Below, piece by piece: positions 35,290-47,209 of a stretch of DNA of 64,000 bases (position 1 is the first letter of the stretch; each line of letters starts with the position of its first letter). A program made the position numbers and the translations under genes. The notes under the pieces were generated by a model that had not been told where the DNA came from, did no database searches, and worked only from the letters and a program-made list of their open reading frames with translations. Origin of the DNA: Apodemus sylvaticus (Eukaryota; Chordata; Mammalia; Rodentia; Muridae); NCBI RefSeq assembly GCF_947179515.1, contig NC_067473.1, positions 78,728,936-78,792,935 on the forward strand. Direction: 5' to 3'.

Positions 35290-35995
35290 CTTCAGAACTT
35301 GGCATTAAACCCTTGGTTAGATGTTGATTGTATTGTCAATGTTCAAGGGTAGACTTTGGCAAAGACTTTGCCCATTCCTCAAATACGTACTTCTTCTGTC
35401 ATATTAAAAAGCCACATTTACAACCAGGGCCCTATTGATGACCTCTAAACGATGAGTGTGATCAGAAATGGTATTCACCACTTCTAGACCACAGCACTTA
35501 AAAGTGGACATGGAGTGGGTGAATTATCAGTTCTCTTCTTCCCTGCTGTGAAAGTAGAAACCAGATGTTGGATAGTGTGAAAGCAGTGTAGATGGTGAGG
35601 TGTCACATGAAGAAGAAATACCTGAGGGACTATGTGTAAAAATTGTTTCATTAAGTCACTGAGGTCTTGATAGTATTGGTTGCTGTGATCCAGCTTATCC
35701 AGCATAATCACTTTAATTTCTAGTGTGTCGTTCAGTTATCAACCCGACCAGGAGTCTCATTAAGCTGTGGCTCGTCGCTCTCTTCACTTCACTAGAGACA
35801 TAGATCCACTCAGGGGCCAGCCCTGGAGTGTCACTGGATCCAGGAGTGATGGCTCAGGCCTAGAATCTCCTTGGGCAGTACCACATGAGGATTAGCAGTT
35901 CAAAGTTGGACTGAGTTACATTGTACAATAATGACTGTGTCTCCAGAAAACAAACAGAAGAAACGGAGGGGTTGTCTAAACAGCCAACAGGATTG
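35290..35995. other. Intergenic, no recognised gene
   Basis: Nothing firm. Around 35850-35950 a weak B1-like pattern (AGGAGTGATGGCTCAGGCCT, then TCTCCAGAAAACAAAC) may be an old SINE. Confidence 0.4.
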
Positions 35996-35999
35996 CCTT

Positions 36000-36600
36000 T
36001 TGTTGGCCAGCCTGCTTGTATTCACTCACTCACAATATTTATTGAGCTTTGAGCACAAAGAAAACACAGACTTGCTGGCACTAGAGATATAGGGCTCATT
36101 GGTCATATGGAGATGATGCTCTACTGGAATAACCACAGAGCCATGTGAACAAATAAGATAAGTTCAGAGAGTGGTTAAGTGCTGCTAAGAAAATCCCCAG
36201 GGCAACATGTGAGGGAGAGTAGGCAATCAGGAAGGTCTCCAGCAGGGAGAGATACACAAGCCCTAATAACAGGAACCAGCCTTGGCAAGACCTGGGACAG
36301 AGCCAGGCAGGAGGAACAGCGGCTGAAAGCAAGGAAGCAGCTGAGTTCTTAGATGGAAAGTTTGCTTTTTCTGCTGGAGAGAATGCAGACTATCCACAGG
36401 GAAGGGAAACAGAGCCCCAGGTAAATCTTTCAGAGCCTAGAAGCCACAGATGAGTGGATTGGATTACAAGAACAGAGGTGGCCATTCCAAGTTCTCAGTG
36501 AGACAAGGCATAAGGTTTGATTGACGATGAATGAACTGGAAATGATGGTAACCAGCAGCCTGGGTGAGAAAGGAGGGAGTGACAGGCACACACTCTGATG
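36000..36600. mobile_element. Ancient mammalian repeat remnant (L2/MIR-type)
   Basis: TTCACTCACTCACAATATTT followed by ATTGAGC, then GGTTAAGTGCTGCTAAGAAAA and later AACAGCGGCTGAAAGCAAGG follow the order of a very old interspersed repeat. Divergence is high and the family is not certain. Confidence 0.35.
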
Positions 36601-36697
36601 TTAGAAGGGAGGACCAGGGAGGGGAATCAGGCCAACTTACAGTCAGAATGACTGAGCAGCTGCTGTGCGCTTTGCTAAGGTGGCGATATCAATTCCT

Positions 36698-37095
36698 GGT
36701 TGGATTTTTATCAACTTGACACAAACTTAGACATACCTGGGAAGAGGGAATCTCCATTAAGGAACTGTCTCCATCAAATCAACCCATGGGTGTGTCTGTG
36801 GAATGTCTTCTTGATTGATAGTCGATGTGGGAGGGCTCAGCACCGGGTGAGGAGTACCACCCCCAGGTAGGCGATCCTTGGTGGTAAAGGGAAGGTGGTC
36901 CAGCCTCTGAGCAGCACTGTCATGTGGCCGCTCCACCAGTTCCTGCCTCCAGGTTCCTGCTTTGAGTCCCAGCCCTGACTTTCCATCATTGAAGAACTGT
37001 GGCCCTGGATATGTAAGCTAAATACACCCTTTCTTTCCCAACTTGCTTTTGGTTGTGGTGTTTATCACAGCAACAGGAAGCACACTAAAACAAAC
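36698..37095 (+). mobile_element. Medium-reiterated rodent element, near full copy
   Basis: It runs from TTTTTATCAACTTGACACAA through GATGTGGGAGGGCTCAGCAC to GTTTATCACAGCAACAGGAA. Its order matches the copy at 55168-55545. I believe it belongs to a non-autonomous rodent DNA element (URR1/RMER30-like), but the class is from memory. Confidence 0.6.
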
Positions 37096-37275
37096 CAGAA
37101 TCTAAGTTTGACAATTTACATATATATTAAAACAATGAAAATAGGAGGGTTCCAAGGCTCAAAACTTAAAATATTTAAAAGCTTTCAAAGGTATCAACAT
37201 AAAGGAATCTAACTGTCCTAACCTAATCATGGTATACGTTAAGCATACATGTATCTTCGATCATTGCACTTTACC

Positions 37276-37285
37276 GTGTGTGTGC

Positions 37286-37344
<59 letters not shown>
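37276..37344 (+). repeat. (GT)n microsatellite
   Basis: About 34 GT units with two GC interruptions near the start. Confidence 0.97.
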
Positions 37345-37349
37345 CACTT

Positions 37350-39130
37350 ACTATTTTTTAACTCACAACTCAAAAGTAGAAGCAGAAATCCGAAGAGAGA
37401 CTGCAGAGGAGAGACAGGTGGAGTTGCAGGGCAAGGGGGCAAGGTTATATCCAGAGTTGTAAATCTGAGTCTCACCCGTTTGCAGATGCTATTTAAAGCC
37501 ACGGCCCTGAATGAGCTCACTCGGGGAGACGGTGTAAATACAGACAAGGTCCCAGGACTTTGGATCCAACATCGATCTGGAGGTCATCAAGAGGATGAGC
37601 CATTCTTCCAGAATATGAGACCTTTCCCACTCCAAAAGGCTGCCTGTGTTTAAAATGTTATCCAAGGACATAAAGATTTCCCACGCGTGTCCCGTGAGTC
37701 TTAAGTCACACATCACCGTGGACAAGGACCTTCAGGCAATGGGAAGTGCATGTTGCTGGGGGTCAGGGGACCCTGGAAGCTTTCAGACACTCTGTCTGCC
37801 ACTCACTGGTGCTGTAAGGAGCCTTAAGTCACAGTCAGGCTGGATCCCATTTTCTCCTCTGTAACTTGGAAGTTACAATGCCATCATTGGGGATACCGTC
37901 AAAACTAACTAGGGCACAGGTGGGAATGCCCTGCACAGCTATGTTCTTTAGGAGTCACTCAACACGAGCCACTCAAGCGTAAACCCAACTGAACATCAGG
38001 GTTCTAAGACCAAAGAGACTCCATGACTAAAGGTGATGTGAAAAATGGCATGGCGGAAGCTGATGGGATCCAAATAAAGCCTGCAGGTAAGCTCACCGTA
38101 TCATGTCAAGGTTAATTGCTCCCTTGATTCATTTGGACAAATGTAATGGTCTTCAAAAAGTTCCCATGAGAGGGAGTCAGACAAAGGAAGGGTGGGAACT
38201 CTGAATTTGCACAGCAGCATAAAGTGAAAGAAAAATCTGTTTCTCGGTCACATGTGCTGCATTTAAAGTGCCTGGTGCCAGTCACCAGTTGCGTGAGAAC
38301 TGCTCATTTGGATATCTTCCATCATGTTTCGGCATTCCATTGGACAGCACTGCCTACAGGATTAAGTACACATGGTAACAAGGTGCAATGCTGAGCACAG
38401 ACAGTACCATGGCGGACTCAGCGGCTTCGGTGTAAGAATCCAGGTAAAGTACAGATAAAAGCATCAGTCTGCTCTCCCGGACTGGCACCACCTCTCTTTG
38501 GGTGTTCTTCTGCCCATCAACATGGGACATGGCTACGCCAGATGACAGATCTCCAAAATACCATTTCTCAGTTCCCGACCACAGCTGGATCTACCCTGTG
38601 CCAACACACTAGGTCCCAAGATGGAAGTGCATATGGTACCCAAAGACAGTCTGCTAGTCAGTTCGCCAGCACATGGGGTTTTAAGGGTTTGATAGTGGAG
38701 GGAAACCAGTGGGAAATTGTCTTTTGAACATGTGGAGCATTTGGCTTTATGCTAAGTGCTTATTCATGACACCCAGTTTTCAAAAGGGAAGTAACTCAGT
38801 TCAGACGACACAGGGATTTGGAAAGCACAGCTGATTGTCGAGTTCCTCTCTTCATGGCCAAGTAGGCAGTCAGTAACAATAAATAGCATTTTTCTTGCCG
38901 GATCTCGGAGACAAAGATTGAACATTAACTCCTTTATGTCTGCCAAGTTTGTTGATATTAATACACGCTCTTTTTCTTTCTGCTACTGATAGGGAAGAAA
39001 CTGAAGACAACTCCATTGCAGAGATGAAGAAGTTGCCTATATAAAAAGATCCTTTACTTCCTGATTAACCTGAAATAGTGTTCAGAATTGCTTAGTCTTT
39101 CTTTACATTGATAGCTATTAAGTATATCTG
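37350..39130. other. Intergenic, no recognised gene
   Basis: Unique-looking sequence; no gene, RNA or clear repeat. Confidence 0.5.
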
Positions 39131-39135
39131 AAATT

Positions 39136-39399
39136 TGTTTCTATTTTCTTTCTTTCTTCCTTTCTTTCTGCCTTTGTCTTTCTTTCCTTCTTTCTTTCTT
39201 TCTCTCTGTCTTTTTCCTTCTGTCTGTTTGTCTGTCTGCCTGTCATCCTTTCTTTCTTTCTGTCTTTGTCTTTCTTTTTTCTTTCTTTCTTTCTTTTCTT
39301 TCTTTCTTTCTTTGTCTTTGTCTGTCTGTCATTCTTTCTGTCTTTGTCTTTCTCTCTGTCTTTGTCTGTCTTTCTTTCTTTCTCTCCTTCTTTCATTTT
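39136..39399 (+). repeat. Pyrimidine tract of TTTC and TGTC units
   Basis: About 260 bases made mainly of TTTC, TGTC and TCTC units in changing order. The Phe/Leu/Ser-rich frames through it are artefacts. Confidence 0.95.
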
Positions 39400-39503
39400 T
39401 GACTTGGTCTCATTTTGTCTCCCAGGTAGCCTTGTAGCTCTGTGGTCTTCTAACTCCAGCCTTCTCAGGGCTGGGATTGGAGTTGTGCCTCACCCAGCCT
39501 ACA
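39400..39503 (-). mobile_element. B1-like SINE fragment, antisense
   Basis: TTGGTCTCATTTTGTCTCCC, TAGCCTTGTAGCTCTGTGG and GGGCTGGGATTGGAGTTGTG recall a reversed B1; it abuts the pyrimidine tract. Confidence 0.5.
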
Positions 39504-39639
39504 CGTATATTTGAAGTTCTGATCACTGACTACTTAATTATTTTATTTTGTCTATATAAATACTCATCAGTTAGGGTTTTTGTTTAAATTTGAAGTCATC
39601 TTTAAAACCCAAATTTTTAAAAGCTTTTTGAAAAAGAAT

Positions 39640-39807
39640 TCATTTGTGTATATTTTATGAGCATTTGGTATTCTGTGTGACAATATTAGATCCAATGGAG
39701 CTACAGTTACAGACAATGGTGAGCTGCCATGTGGATGTGGGGCACTAAACCGAGGACCTCTGGAAGAGCATCTGGTGCTCTTAACCACTGAACCATCTCT
39801 CCAGGCC
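39640..39807 (-). mobile_element. B2/B3-type SINE, antisense
   Basis: GGACCTCTGGAAGAGCATC, GTGCTCTTAACCACTGAACC and ATCTCTCCAGGCC are the reverse complement of the B2-family head; the rest is diverged. Confidence 0.8.
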
Positions 39808-40184
39808 AATAATTTTTAATAGTCATAATCATATACACATAGTACTCAAAATTTTCTTTTGTGGTCTAATATATTGCTATATAAAAAGCCCCTTATATAA
39901 CCATCAGACATAGTCAGTGACAGTAGTTTGCTAAATTATCTGTATCTGAGCAGATATGATATTTTTTATATCACAAATTAAAAGTCTTTAAATTTAAAAG
40001 ATAGAAAGACTTCCTGGAGAATTTGAGGCAAAGTGATTGCTGTGCTATAGATCTTTGGGTGACTCCCCTGAGGTCCCACCAGAAGAAAGTAGGGTGCAGA
40101 CAGCCAAGGACAGTCAGCCCAGACCATCCAGATTATGACTTGTGTGCTTGTACTCCTAACGTTTGATAGTAAAATAACCCTCTG

Positions 40185-40520
40185 TCTTAGAACCCAAATG
40201 TCCCCAAAGGGCTCCTGTACCTAAAGGCCAGGCTTCCGGGCTTTAGGTGGGACCTAAGGAGGTGGGACTCATGGGAAAGAAATTAAATGACAAGGATCTG
40301 GCCTTGACAGGGATGTTGAGACCCGAGGCTGCTTCTCTCTTGTGTTCAGATGAGTATACCTTCTCTGCCACACACTGCCACTACTGTGACATACTGTGCC
40401 GCCACAGACCCAAACGGTGACCAGTGAAACTGTCAGTCTTTCGAACTTTCACTCTCTTTTTATTGATTGTCTTAGGTGCCTTGTCACAGCAAAGGAACAC
40501 TGACTGGCACAAGTAGTCTG
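40185..40520 (+). mobile_element. Old medium-reiterated element, family not assigned
   Basis: TGTCTTAGAACCCAAATGTC at the start, GGTGGGACCTAAGGAGGTGG in the middle and CTTGTCACAGCAAAGGAACA at the end follow a known interspersed-repeat order. It differs in its 5' part from the element at 36698. Confidence 0.45.
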
Positions 40521-40524
40521 AACC

Positions 40525-41805
40525 TAAATGTAAAAGGGCAGAATTATTTTTGTTTGAGTTACAACAATATCTTGGTATCTATGATTATCAGGATCAGCAC
40601 AGTTGGTGACTCCCATCCATCACTGCCTTGAGTTAAACAGCAAACAATAATCCCACTAAAGGGCTTAGTCCCCCAATACTATATTTTTCAATAAATTGAA
40701 TTCAATACAGGAATAAAGGAATAAATGCCAGGATAGAGACATAACTGAGGTTAATACTGTTGGTAAGTCTCATAACTGAAACTATGGTTCAAATTATCAA
40801 CAACTAGGTTGTACAAGACAGTGTTAAAAGAGACACTTTCTGCTAGCAACTTAAAAATATACACACACATATCATTGGACACACACATACAACATCCTTC
40901 GTGGCAGAACAAGAAGGTATTGTGGTCCTCGCTGGGCCCTTGCATTCTAGGTATGTCTGGATCCTGAATTCCCATCTGGAAGTTAGTAACCAGTGCTTAG
41001 GAACTGGATCTTATACCAACTATTAGAGTTTTAAAAGATTTCTCTCTGTCCTTCCCAAGGTTAAAAGAAGACACAAACATTTCTCTTTGTTGCAGTATTT
41101 AAATTCATTCAAACTGCCCATCAGACAATAGTAAAGACCCGTGGCCTATCACTTTCCCCTTCCCCCCCCCCCATGGCTACCATCTTTTCTACCCCCAACC
41201 CCTTAGAAATGATTAGTTGCATTTGTTAAACACCCAACGACCATGGAATCGCCTGTTATTTTATGTGTCTTGAGATTAACTGTGTCTTTTTAAGACAAAT
41301 GCAAACATTCATTGCATTCCAGAGAGAGAAAAAACTGCCAGGGAGATTCCAAGACTCAGTGAGGATTACTATGGACGTAGGAGGAGGGAAGCCCTCTCAC
41401 ACTCTCTCCTACTGAAGTGTCATTCAGAGAAGACCCTAGGAGCTATCAAGGGTTGTGAATGGCCTCTCTAGGAGACTTGGGATTGCTGGTGACAGAGTCA
41501 GGTTCAGGGCTCTAACAGTGTAAATGTCCTATCTAGGATGGGACTTAAATATACTTTAAGAGGAGGGAGACATCCTTTTCTCCCGCACCCATTTAAAGCA
41601 TGGGTTCCAGTTTGGGAACTTAAAACCTACTTGGTGTTTTAGATACCATAGTTCCTGAAGGGTCAGATCTTCTACCAGATGACACCAAAGACTGCCTAGC
41701 CCAAGTCCATCCCAGGATCCCAATAAGTACAAGGTGGATCACAAGATAGGTATCCAGAACACAAGGAGCCTGAATCCGGCTCAGTTCATCATGGCTGGCA
41801 GAGAC
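40525..41805. other. Intergenic, no recognised gene
   Basis: Contains a C11 run at 41162-41172; nothing else recognised. Confidence 0.5.
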
Positions 41806-41812
41806 ATGGCTG

Positions 41813-41881
41813 TATGATTGACTGCCAGCCGTGCCCTATCACAACCAAGAGAGGTGGGGGCACGACTGGCAGTCAATCATA
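41813..41881. repeat. Inverted repeat, 24-bp arms, 21-nt loop
   Basis: The left arm 41813-41836 (TATGATTGACTGCCAG + 8) pairs with the right arm 41858-41881 over 24 positions with one mismatch. In minus-strand RNA that mismatch becomes a G-U pair, so the stem would be uninterrupted. Confidence 0.95.
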
Positions 41882-42452
41882 AAGGTCAGAATAAGAAGTT
41901 TCCAGAAAAAGGTAGGTAGCAGACGGCCCAAGCTTCAGATGAAGCAGGCGGGCATACATATGTGATGTGCACATGTGTGTTAACAAACCAAGCTCTGGGT
42001 TTGGTGGTTTAGTCGATGTACTGGCCAAGCCTTGGCCATAATAAATGAAATCACCGTTTTTCTGATAGAAACACAAGAGCACTTGGCACCTCCCATGTAG
42101 GGGATGGCATCACTCCATGAATTGGTTAGAAAATTCTTTTTAAATATTATTTTAGTATCTTAGCCATTTAATGCTCATTTAAACCCATCCAAGGTTTCTG
42201 CTAGCACCGGTGGAACACAGCTGAATAAACCTGAGAGGGAGAGAGGAAGCAAGGTGGGAAGGAGGCAGAAGGAGGCAGTAGACAAAGGAAAGGGTTGTGA
42301 AGCCCAGGAGGACCCACAGCCCCTCCATGGCACTCACGGGTGGGTATCTGACATTTTGTTTCACCAAGAACAAAGCAAGGTGAGCTGAGTGTACGACTGT
42401 GAATGAGTGGAGAGAAGGGAAACAGAAGAATACACACTGTCTTCATCTGGAG

Positions 42453-42508
42453 TTTGTGTGTGTGTCTGTCTGTCTGTCTGTCTGTCCGGCTCCCGCTCCG
42501 TCACCCTA

Positions 42509-42543
<35 letters not shown>

Positions 42544-42571
42544 CTCCCTCTCCCTCTCCCTCTCCCTCTCC
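42453..42571 (+). repeat. Three-phase repeat: TG/TCTG, then CCCTGT, then CCCTCT
   Basis: A TG/TCTG run to about 42486, a short unique spacer, then five CCCTGT hexamers and about five CCCTCT hexamers. The hexamer switch is abrupt. It is not telomeric CCCTAA. Confidence 0.93.
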
Positions 42572-42728
42572 TACTGAAGTCCTTCACCAAAACTGAAGAT
42601 AGAGTTTGAAAGCCAGAATTAGTAGAGCCTGAGATTCCTGGGAAGTTAATTTTAATGTTCTTGACCAGCACTGCCTTTTATCTGACACCCTGGAACACTG
42701 CCCCACGATTTTGCTATTTCTCCCCCAC

Positions 42729-42730
<2 letters not shown>

Positions 42731-42781
<51 letters not shown>

Positions 42782-42782
42782 A
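42731..42782 (+). repeat. (AC)n microsatellite
   Basis: About 25 AC units with one late AAC interruption. Confidence 0.97.
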
Positions 42783-43280
42783 TGATGCCTCTGCATTGGA
42801 TGCATGTTCTTGCAATGGGTTTTCCTCATTAGCAGAGAGAATGCTGGCACTGATTTATCTACAAAACCCCCGGGATGACTTTTGTTCTTAGATGTCGAAG
42901 AATCTCTCCTTCTCCTTCTAAACCATTAATTTTATCATTATGGAAATAGCTTCCATAATGGATAAAACATTGTCAACTGAATTTGACAGACTATTAAAAC
43001 ACTTCTGAAGATTTTTAAGCTCAGGCTCCTGCCTCCTGGGACTTATTTAAAACACACACACCCATATTTATATTCTCTCTTAAATGTCAATGGAAAAATA
43101 TCTTCATGATAAGGTCTTTGTAATGAACACAGTCAGTGATCAAGAATTGTGTCCCTTTACAACTTGCCAAAACATGCTATTATTCATGAAATAGGGTTAT
43201 CCATTCATCTTTCCCAGTAGCTGTGAAATCTGAGGCTTTGCCAGAAATTGGAAAAAGACCACCCTGTAAAAGGTATTACT

Positions 43281-43392
43281 GGGACGTAGGTAGACCTCTG
43301 CAAGTTCAAGGCCAGCCTGGTCTACATAGGGAGTTTCAGGACACGCAAGGCTATGTAGAGAGACCCTGTCACAAACAAATAAACAAAAAGGT
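43281..43392 (+). mobile_element. B1-type SINE, 5'-truncated
   Basis: AAGTTCAAGGCCAGCCTGGT, CTACATAGGGAGTTTCAGGA and GAGAGACCCTGTCACAAACA are the B1 right part with an AAATAAACAAAAAG tail. The RNA polymerase III A box is missing. Confidence 0.85.
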
Positions 43393-43541
43393 ATTGCTTG
43401 TTGTGAGGTAACTGTTTTTATGGCACTTTTAAATTTTTCAGATAATTATTGATCCACGTGCAGCAGCAAGGGAACAATAGAGATCTGTGGTCCTGGACTT
43501 AGTTGTTCCCAATGGCACAGTTGTGCGAAAACTAGGACAGA

Positions 43542-43750
43542 GGCTGGAGCGATGGCTCAGTGTTTCTGGGCATTTGCCACCCTTCCAAAGGACCAGAGTT
43601 TGTCTCAAATCCTTATGCCATTTACAACTGACTGTATGTATGTAACTCCATCTCCACATGAGCACATGCCCTCTTCTGACTTTTTGCATGTGCACAGAAC
43701 CACCCAGAAACACACACATACACCCATAATTTGAAATTTTAATCTTTTCA
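43542..43750 (+). mobile_element. B3/B2-type SINE
   Basis: AGGCTGGAGCGATGGCTCAG starts the element; CCAAAGGACCAGAGTTTG and GCACATGCCCTCTTCTGACT follow in B2/B3 order. Confidence 0.75.
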
Positions 43751-43784
43751 AAAATCTTGAGGGCAATGTATCAAGTGCATTATG

Positions 43785-43816
43785 GATGTTGATAAGTACG
43801 GATGTTGATAAGTACG
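43785..43816 (+). repeat. 16-bp tandem duplication
   Basis: GATGTTGATAAGTACG occurs twice back to back without change, which suggests a recent event. Confidence 0.95.
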
Positions 43817-43819
43817 GAC

Positions 43820-46250
43820 CCAAGTTCCTTTTGGGTCTTGCTTGTACCATTCATGAGTAGGCTGAGAACAATGTGGTTGTATGTTATCACGTACCCATTG
43901 TTCCATCCCAATTAAGACAGAGAATACGTGCAACACCACAGACTCCCTGAGTCGATCTTCTGTAACACACTCACCTCTGTCTTCTTTCCTCTCAGGCAGC
44001 TTTTTCTTTTTCTCAAAGCTTTATTTAATTTTGATGAATAATTAAAAGAAATAGACTTACAAAAATCCTTCGCTTTCTGTAGAAGTATCTGATGTTTTTG
44101 AACAAGGTCTTTTCCATTTTGGCAGGTGCAGACAGAGCCTAATTTCTGAACTTAGGCTAGATTTCAGCCCCCTTCATCTGCAGATCGCATGCTGCACAGT
44201 TCTCTGTCTTGTGGCTTTGTGTTGAAGCAACATCACCAAAGGAAGAGGAGGCATCATGGGACGGGACAGTTCATAGCTTGGAAAAAATTTAGGTAAAAAT
44301 AACAAATTAAAATTTCAAATTTTTAGATAAATCAAAAAAATCTCTCTGAAACTCAAGTGTTTCTTTGAAAGTTGCAGTGAGAGTATTCAGAGTGGAAGGT
44401 TAACTTCTATTTGGGACAAGGGCAACATCATTCTCTAGAAGAACCAGCCACATTTTGCTGAAATATGAGAATACCTCAAAGGTGTTTTTTTAAAGAAATA
44501 TAGCAAGTCAACTACAATGTCTATCCTTTATTACAATGTAAAATTATATGTATCTCTATCTCCGGGCTGAAGTTTCCCATCTGCTACTGTAGACACGTTT
44601 GCCCATCAGATATAAAAGGCCAGCAAGTAAGTCTTCAAAGCCAGCCCAGTGACTTGATAAAATACAGTCTTCTTGTCACCCTTGGTGCTTAAATCATTTG
44701 CTGTCAAACTGGGTGGCTTTCAGAGTTGACATTTACTGCTGTTCGCTGCAAAAGAGATTACAACCCAAGAAGAGGGCCAGAGCTGTCATTGCCACTGCCA
44801 ACAAGGAGAACAAAGGCTTTGATTCCACTTTGTGATTCTCTTTCTGTCCCATGACTCTCAAGACAGATGGTTTCAAGCAGTGGATTTCCAGCAAGACACT
44901 CAAGAAGTGTTTACCCGGTGGTCCCAATAGCCTCCTGAATATACAGACACTCAAGGCCATGCAAACAGAAAGACCTTAAAAGGTCCTTTCCCTTCCCTTA
45001 GCTCCCCCACCACTCACCCTATTATTTGTTTCTTCTTTCAAAGCCTCTAGGTTAGAAACAAAAGAGACGGGCCGTCTATACACAAGGAATTCATATCTGC
45101 AATGGAAATGGATCTTTTAACATGTGCAGAGATTGAATTCAGAAAAGACACATTGATTCTCTTAAGTGTTTATGGCACTATAATGTTGCTTTAGGGGACA
45201 CAAAAGTAAGTTTCTTTCTGAAAAGGAAGAAACCAATATTTCCGGAGCACTTGTACAAGACAAGCATTTTGTATTTGTCATTTCCTGCGATCCCATGACA
45301 ATATGCGAAAGTATTACAATGTAACAGGAAGTAGAGCTCAAGGGTACACAAGGGTATCTGCAGGTTGAGGGGCTCATCTCTGCAGACCTAAGGACTCCAC
45401 CCAGGCATACTAAGGTGTTCGCCCAGGTAGACTGAGAGCCCTGCTCAGGCTCACAGAGTTCACAGGAGTTTGTAAAACTGAGAGTCACACCAGGTGAATC
45501 TTACTCTGACACGCAAGCTCTTTCTACCCCACAGCCTTGTATTTTTGGTTGGGAGCCTAACCTTCCATAACTGAGCCTGACTAACCCACATCCTTTATGG
45601 AACACTCAAAGAATAAAACACTCTAGAACTGTAGAAATACAGAAATATAAGTCACCATGAGACTAAAACACAGCAGATCTTAGTAAATTGTGGAAGAAAT
45701 GTTCAGATAACAGAGTATAAAGAACTTCAACATGTAGCTGATGAAGTGGCCATTGGAATAAACATCTGTCAATGAAGCTCTTATCTGGGCTGCTGGGAGT
45801 CCAAGTGGCATGTGACTTTTATTTGCCAGCTCCTTCAGGAACTTTTCTCATCTTCAGATACTTACTTTATCCAAAGCCATGTTCCTTCCTGAGAAGCTCA
45901 CATCTAACTGACTTCTGAGTCAAACCTAGCCATAGAGCTTTAGTTTCAATACCACTTAAGGACTGTTCTAGGTCCAGGGTGCCCTTGTCCAACAGTTGCA
46001 ATTTCTCTTTCCTTGCATCCATAGGCACCGACTTGTAGGGCTAGGACTGTTGAGGGTGAAAGCAAATACCGGGGGCTCACTGAGCATACAGTCACAGCTC
46101 AATGGGCAGAGGATTTTCTGGAGAAAACTAGATGGAAACCAGGCTTTATCACTGCCTAAGGAGTTTGGGGATCACTTCATCCCTCCAAGCCTCAGCTTCT
46201 TCCTGTGGTAAGACATCATTCCATAGTATTGAATGTCTGGATGCTTCATG
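43820..46250. other. Intergenic, no recognised gene
   Basis: Unique-looking sequence; only short frames. Confidence 0.5.
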
Positions 46251-46252
46251 GA

Positions 46253-46255
<3 letters not shown>

Positions 46256-46297
<42 letters not shown>
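46256..46297 (+). repeat. (AC)n microsatellite
   Basis: About 21 clean AC units. Confidence 0.97.
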
Positions 46298-46298
<1 letters not shown>

Positions 46299-46615
46299 CA
46301 AACTCTCTAAGTGAATGGCACAGAGCAGGGCTAGCAAACTATAAAGAGGCTTCCTCCACTTTCTCCAGTCTGCTTCTGTAACTAAAGTTTTAGTAGAACA
46401 TATGCCTCTATTCTTCAGATATATCCATGACTGCCTCTAAAATACAGCTGCAAAGAGACGGAGTTACTATACAAACCATATGCTTGTAGCCTCTAAAACT
46501 ACAGCATCTACAATCTAGCCCTTCAGGAGAACCCTGCCCCTCCTGATCTTGAATGTCATAATGGAAGAAGCAAAAGCTGCTAACTGGTAAAAGGACAGGG
46601 CAGGGAGAAATGTGT

Positions 46616-46640
46616 TATTATTATTATTATTATTATTATC
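46616..46640 (+). repeat. (TTA)n microsatellite at an L1 3' end
   Basis: Eight TTA units directly before the antisense L1. As reverse complement this is a (TAA)n tail of that L1. Confidence 0.9.
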
Positions 46641-47205
46641 CAGTCATTATCCCCCTCCTAGTCCACCCCCCCCCGCAATTTCTCATTCCATTCCTCCTCC
46701 CCTGTCTTCAAGAGGGTGTACCCCACCCCCAGGCCTCCCCTCTCCCTAGGACCTCGAGTCTGTTAAGAATTAGACTTGTCTTCTTCCACTGAGACCAGAC
46801 CAGGCAGTCCTCTGCTATATATGGGGGGTGCTTTGGGAGTTGGGGGGGGGCTTGGACCAGCTGGTGTATGCATGCTGCCTGGTTGGTGATTCAGAGTCAG
46901 AGATCTCAGGTGTCCGGGTTAGTTGAGACTGTTGGTTTTCTCGTGGGGTTGCCCTCCTCCTCAGCTTCTTCCAGACTTTCCCTAATTCAGTCACAGGGGA
47001 CCCCAACTTCAGTGCAATGGTTGGGTCTAAGTATCCATATCTCTTTCAGTCAGTTGCTTGTTGGGCCTCTCAGAAGACAGCCATGTTAGGCTTCTGTCTG
47101 TAAGCATACCATAGCATCGGTAATAGTGTCAGGCCTTGGAGCCTCCCCTTGAGATGGATCCCTAGTTGGGCCACTCACTGGACCGCCTTTGACAGGGAGA
47201 AAGTT
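46641..47205 (-). mobile_element. 5'-truncated rodent L1 (3' UTR), antisense
   Basis: Minus-strand reading gives the rodent L1 3' non-coding order: GGCCCAACAAGCAACTGACT, GAATTAGGGAAAGTCTGGAA, ATATATAGCAGAGGACTGCC, then a G-rich purine tract next to a (TAA)n tail. Several long C and G runs come from that purine tract. Confidence 0.82.
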
Positions 47206-47209
47206 TACA

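Noticed and set aside
39118..39437. Lys/Arg/Glu-rich minus-strand and Phe/Leu-rich plus-strand frames
   Set aside because: Translation of a TTTC/TGTC microsatellite.
42507..42571. Interstitial telomere repeat
   Set aside because: Hexamers are CCCTGT and CCCTCT, not CCCTAA.
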